Part shown: positions 62,320 through 64,000 of the stretch, piece after piece
Layout: every line of letters starts with the position of its first letter
Position numbering within the stretch: the stretch's first letter is position 1
DNA from: Pseudomonadota bacterium
Lineage (GTDB): Bacteria > Desulfobacterota > Syntrophorhabdia > Syntrophorhabdales > Syntrophorhabdaceae
Length of the DNA stretch: 64,000 bases
Assembly: GCA_026388255.1 (NCBI GenBank)
Contig: JAPLKC010000084.1
Location: forward strand, 1 to 64,000
Direction: 5' to 3'
The notes under the pieces: generated by a model
Databases searched by the model: none
Told to the model about the DNA's origin: nothing
The model's input: the letters and a program-made list of their open reading frames with translations, nothing else
Program-made: the position numbers and the translations under genes

Positions 62320-62798
62320 TACCACAAAGCATTGCGGGAACCTGTAGTAACTATATTTCAAAGCTCCCGGATGACCCATTGGGTTTCGGATAATTGCCTT
62401 TTTAAAGGTCGAACACATACCAATCTCCTCAATATGTAATCAGCAAAAATAGTGCCATATAACATACTGCGGCGGGGGATGCTCTGTAAAACATTGCTGG
62501 TTGGACGAACTCAAGTGAAGTTATATATCAGTAGTATCATGAATTTACCTTCGGAAATACGTAGCTTTCTAAGTTATGTTTACAGGTAAATAAGGCTTTT
62601 TGACATGCTAAAGACAGAATCTTGACGTAAGATTAGAATTTTTATCCATACCATGTTATCCGGTAGGGACATCCTGAATAATTTAATTCAAAATTTTATA
62701 TCATCATGCATTACATAGAAGGTTCAAATATAGAATTAATTACTAACCGGCGACAAAGATATTGAAGTGTTTCTGTACAGGTGCTGTTATTTCATTCT
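62320..62798. other. Intergenic region, no gene or RNA recognised
   Basis: AT-rich sequence between the receiver gene and the minus-strand radical SAM gene; the two genes converge here. I see no open frame of interest, no tRNA and no clear terminator. Confidence 0.4.
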
Positions 62799-63821
62799 TT
62801 AAAATCCGAGAATCTTGTGACAAGTCATGCAGAACTGAGGTGGGTGCTGTTTTTTGGTAAAGCAGTCCCTGAAGTCAGTGTATTCTTTTTTGTTCCATAT
62901 TGATTCAAAAGGTTCACGAAAAATATTACCAAAACTTACCTTTTCTGCAATGCACTCTTTATCACAGAATATCTTTTTGAATTTTCCGGGTACAGGCGGG
63001 TAAAGATACACACAAGGCGACACATTGCCTTCAACAGATATATAAAGATTTTTAAGAGGATTTTCGCTGCATACTGTTGTTTTGCAAGGAGTAAGATTGG
63101 GTATAGTAAGCCTGATATTCAACTGTCCGGCTCTTTTCATAACTTTTTTCAGTAATTCCTTATAGGGTTTCTCGTTTTTACAGGTAAAAACTTTTTTCTG
63201 GTTTTGAAATGAATTTGAAATCTGGATTATATTTAAAAGAATAATTTCTTGAATGCCCATTTCTTCAGCAAGATCTATAAGAACCGGCAACTCACCGATA
63301 TTTTCTTTCAGCATCAGATAAACTATGTGTAATGCCGGCTTGCGGGAAAAATTATTTTTGTCGGCCAGCTTCCCTAAAAACTTAATCGAGTTAATCAATG
63401 TATGAAAATCAGAATTTACCCTTATGGCATTGTGTGTTTGAGGGGTAGCCCCCGACAGTGAAAATCCGATAAAGTCTATTTCTGCGCTTATAAGCTTTGC
63501 AGCATATTCATCAGTGAGACCCATACCGCTTGTGACAAATCCCGCCCTTGCACCTTCCTGTTTTACAAGACGTATACACTCTATTAAATCTTTATGAAGC
63601 AATGATTCCCCCCATCTTTCAAGCACTACGTTTTCCACATCTTTTAAATAAGGGAGAATCTTTTTGAAGTCATCAATATTCATGTCCCTGTGATGATCAA
63701 TTTTATACTCTTCTTTTATACACATTGTGCATAGCAGAGAGCATCGCGTTGTAAGCTCAATCTGCCATGCTGAAAATTTCTGTTTTTCCCCTTGATTAAG
63801 AAGTGTCTGTAAGATGTCCAT
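62799..63821 (-). CDS. Radical SAM protein with SPASM-type C-terminal domain
   Basis: The 340-residue product has the radical SAM motif CSLLCTMC near residue 27, ENVVLERWGESLLHKD near 65, and a C-terminal cysteine cluster (VCSENPLKNLYISVEGNVSPCVYLYP, then FCDKEC and FCMTCHKIL) typical of SPASM or twitch auxiliary iron-sulfur clusters. Members modify peptides or small molecules; no peptide precursor is seen nearby. The substrate is unknown. AGGTTA before the ATG is a weak ribosome site. Confidence 0.88.
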   Translation of the reverse strand: MDILQTLLNQGEKQKFSAWQIELTTRCSLLCTMCIKEEYKIDHHRDMNIDDFKKILPYLKDVENVVLERWGESLLHKDLIECIRLVKQEGARAGFVTSGMGLTDEYAAKLISAEIDFIGFSLSGATPQTHNAIRVNSDFHTLINSIKFLGKLADKNNFSRKPALHIVYLMLKENIGELPVLIDLAEEMGIQEIILLNIIQISNSFQNQKKVFTCKNEKPYKELLKKVMKRAGQLNIRLTIPNLTPCKTTVCSENPLKNLYISVEGNVSPCVYLYPPVPGKFKKIFCDKECIAEKVSFGNIFREPFESIWNKKEYTDFRDCFTKKQHPPQFCMTCHKILGF

Positions 63822-64000
63822 GTTTATCGTAACCTTCTTAAGTACTTCAGCTTTTCACATTTTAGCATAAGCGCAGATAATTTAAGCAATGTAATTTTTG
63901 AACGGTTTTTATACGTGATGGGGGGCTGCAAAAATATTGTCTGCCGGAGTTCCCCCGGTCCCGGATTCACCTTGACAACATACCAGAGTTGCAGGACAAT
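63822..64000. other. Right edge, nothing recognised
   Basis: No gene, repeat or RNA feature is supported in the last 179 bases. Confidence 0.3.

Overview
The window reads as a chromosome segment of a Gram-negative, deltaproteobacterial-type organism (Desulfobacterota in the broad sense; a Syntrophorhabdus-like anaerobe is my guess only). The reasons are the rplM-rpsI-argC run, the ftsH-folP-cdaA-cdaR-pdxJ run, the acpS-nnr-tsaE-lysC-cimA run, moderate GC, and many one-component and two-component signalling genes. No rRNA, tRNA or CRISPR array was seen.

Layout. Positions 1-600 hold the 5' part of a ParB-like gene on the minus strand, and a related copy lies on the plus strand at 52375-53558, so about 52 kb sits between inverted repeats. 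0.9-5.1 kb has two exported proteins of unknown role and a pirin. 5.1-11.6 kb is a biosynthetic run: holo-ACP synthase, NAD(P)HX repair, TsaE, aspartokinase, citramalate synthase, a lone LeuA-type regulatory domain and two small proteins. 11.7-19.3 kb (mostly minus strand) has a PilZ protein, an L,D-transpeptidase overlapping glycogen phosphorylase, a CMD-family protein, and a periplasmic binding protein coupled to a PP2C phosphatase, divergent from a chemoreceptor. 21.7-30.1 kb is one long plus-strand run: PgeF, NtrY-like kinase, ParB-like protein, SplB-like radical SAM protein, SDR, membrane protein, and an acyltransferase/acyl-activating fusion. 30.1-39.5 kb (mostly minus strand) has a FIST protein with a hybrid histidine kinase, RlmE, a metallo-hydrolase, and a SpoIID / MurU-like / AmgK-like set for wall turnover and recycling.

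39.5-52.4 kb is accessory. It contains a group II intron-like remnant, a 24-bp inverted repeat, IS3 and IS110 relics, and the most unusual item: a three-gene cassette of a Ser/Thr kinase with two seven-bladed WD40 propellers, a ClpP-type protease, and a second Ser/Thr kinase with long TPR repeats. The cassette lies between two copies of a roughly 210-bp module, each carrying a textbook sigma-54 promoter. I regard this kinase-protease-kinase locus as the best candidate for an undescribed system.

52.6-64 kb returns to core genes: ParB-like protein, PQQ-type propeller, then on the minus strand pdxJ, cdaR, cdaA (c-di-AMP synthesis), a damaged folP and ftsH, and on the plus strand rplM, rpsI and argC, followed by a lone receiver protein and a radical SAM/SPASM protein. 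In related genomes, as I recall, pdxJ is followed by acpS-nnr-tsaE-lysC-cimA. Flipping the 52 kb between the inverted parB copies would bring those two halves back into the same orientation about 7 kb apart, which suggests an old inversion.
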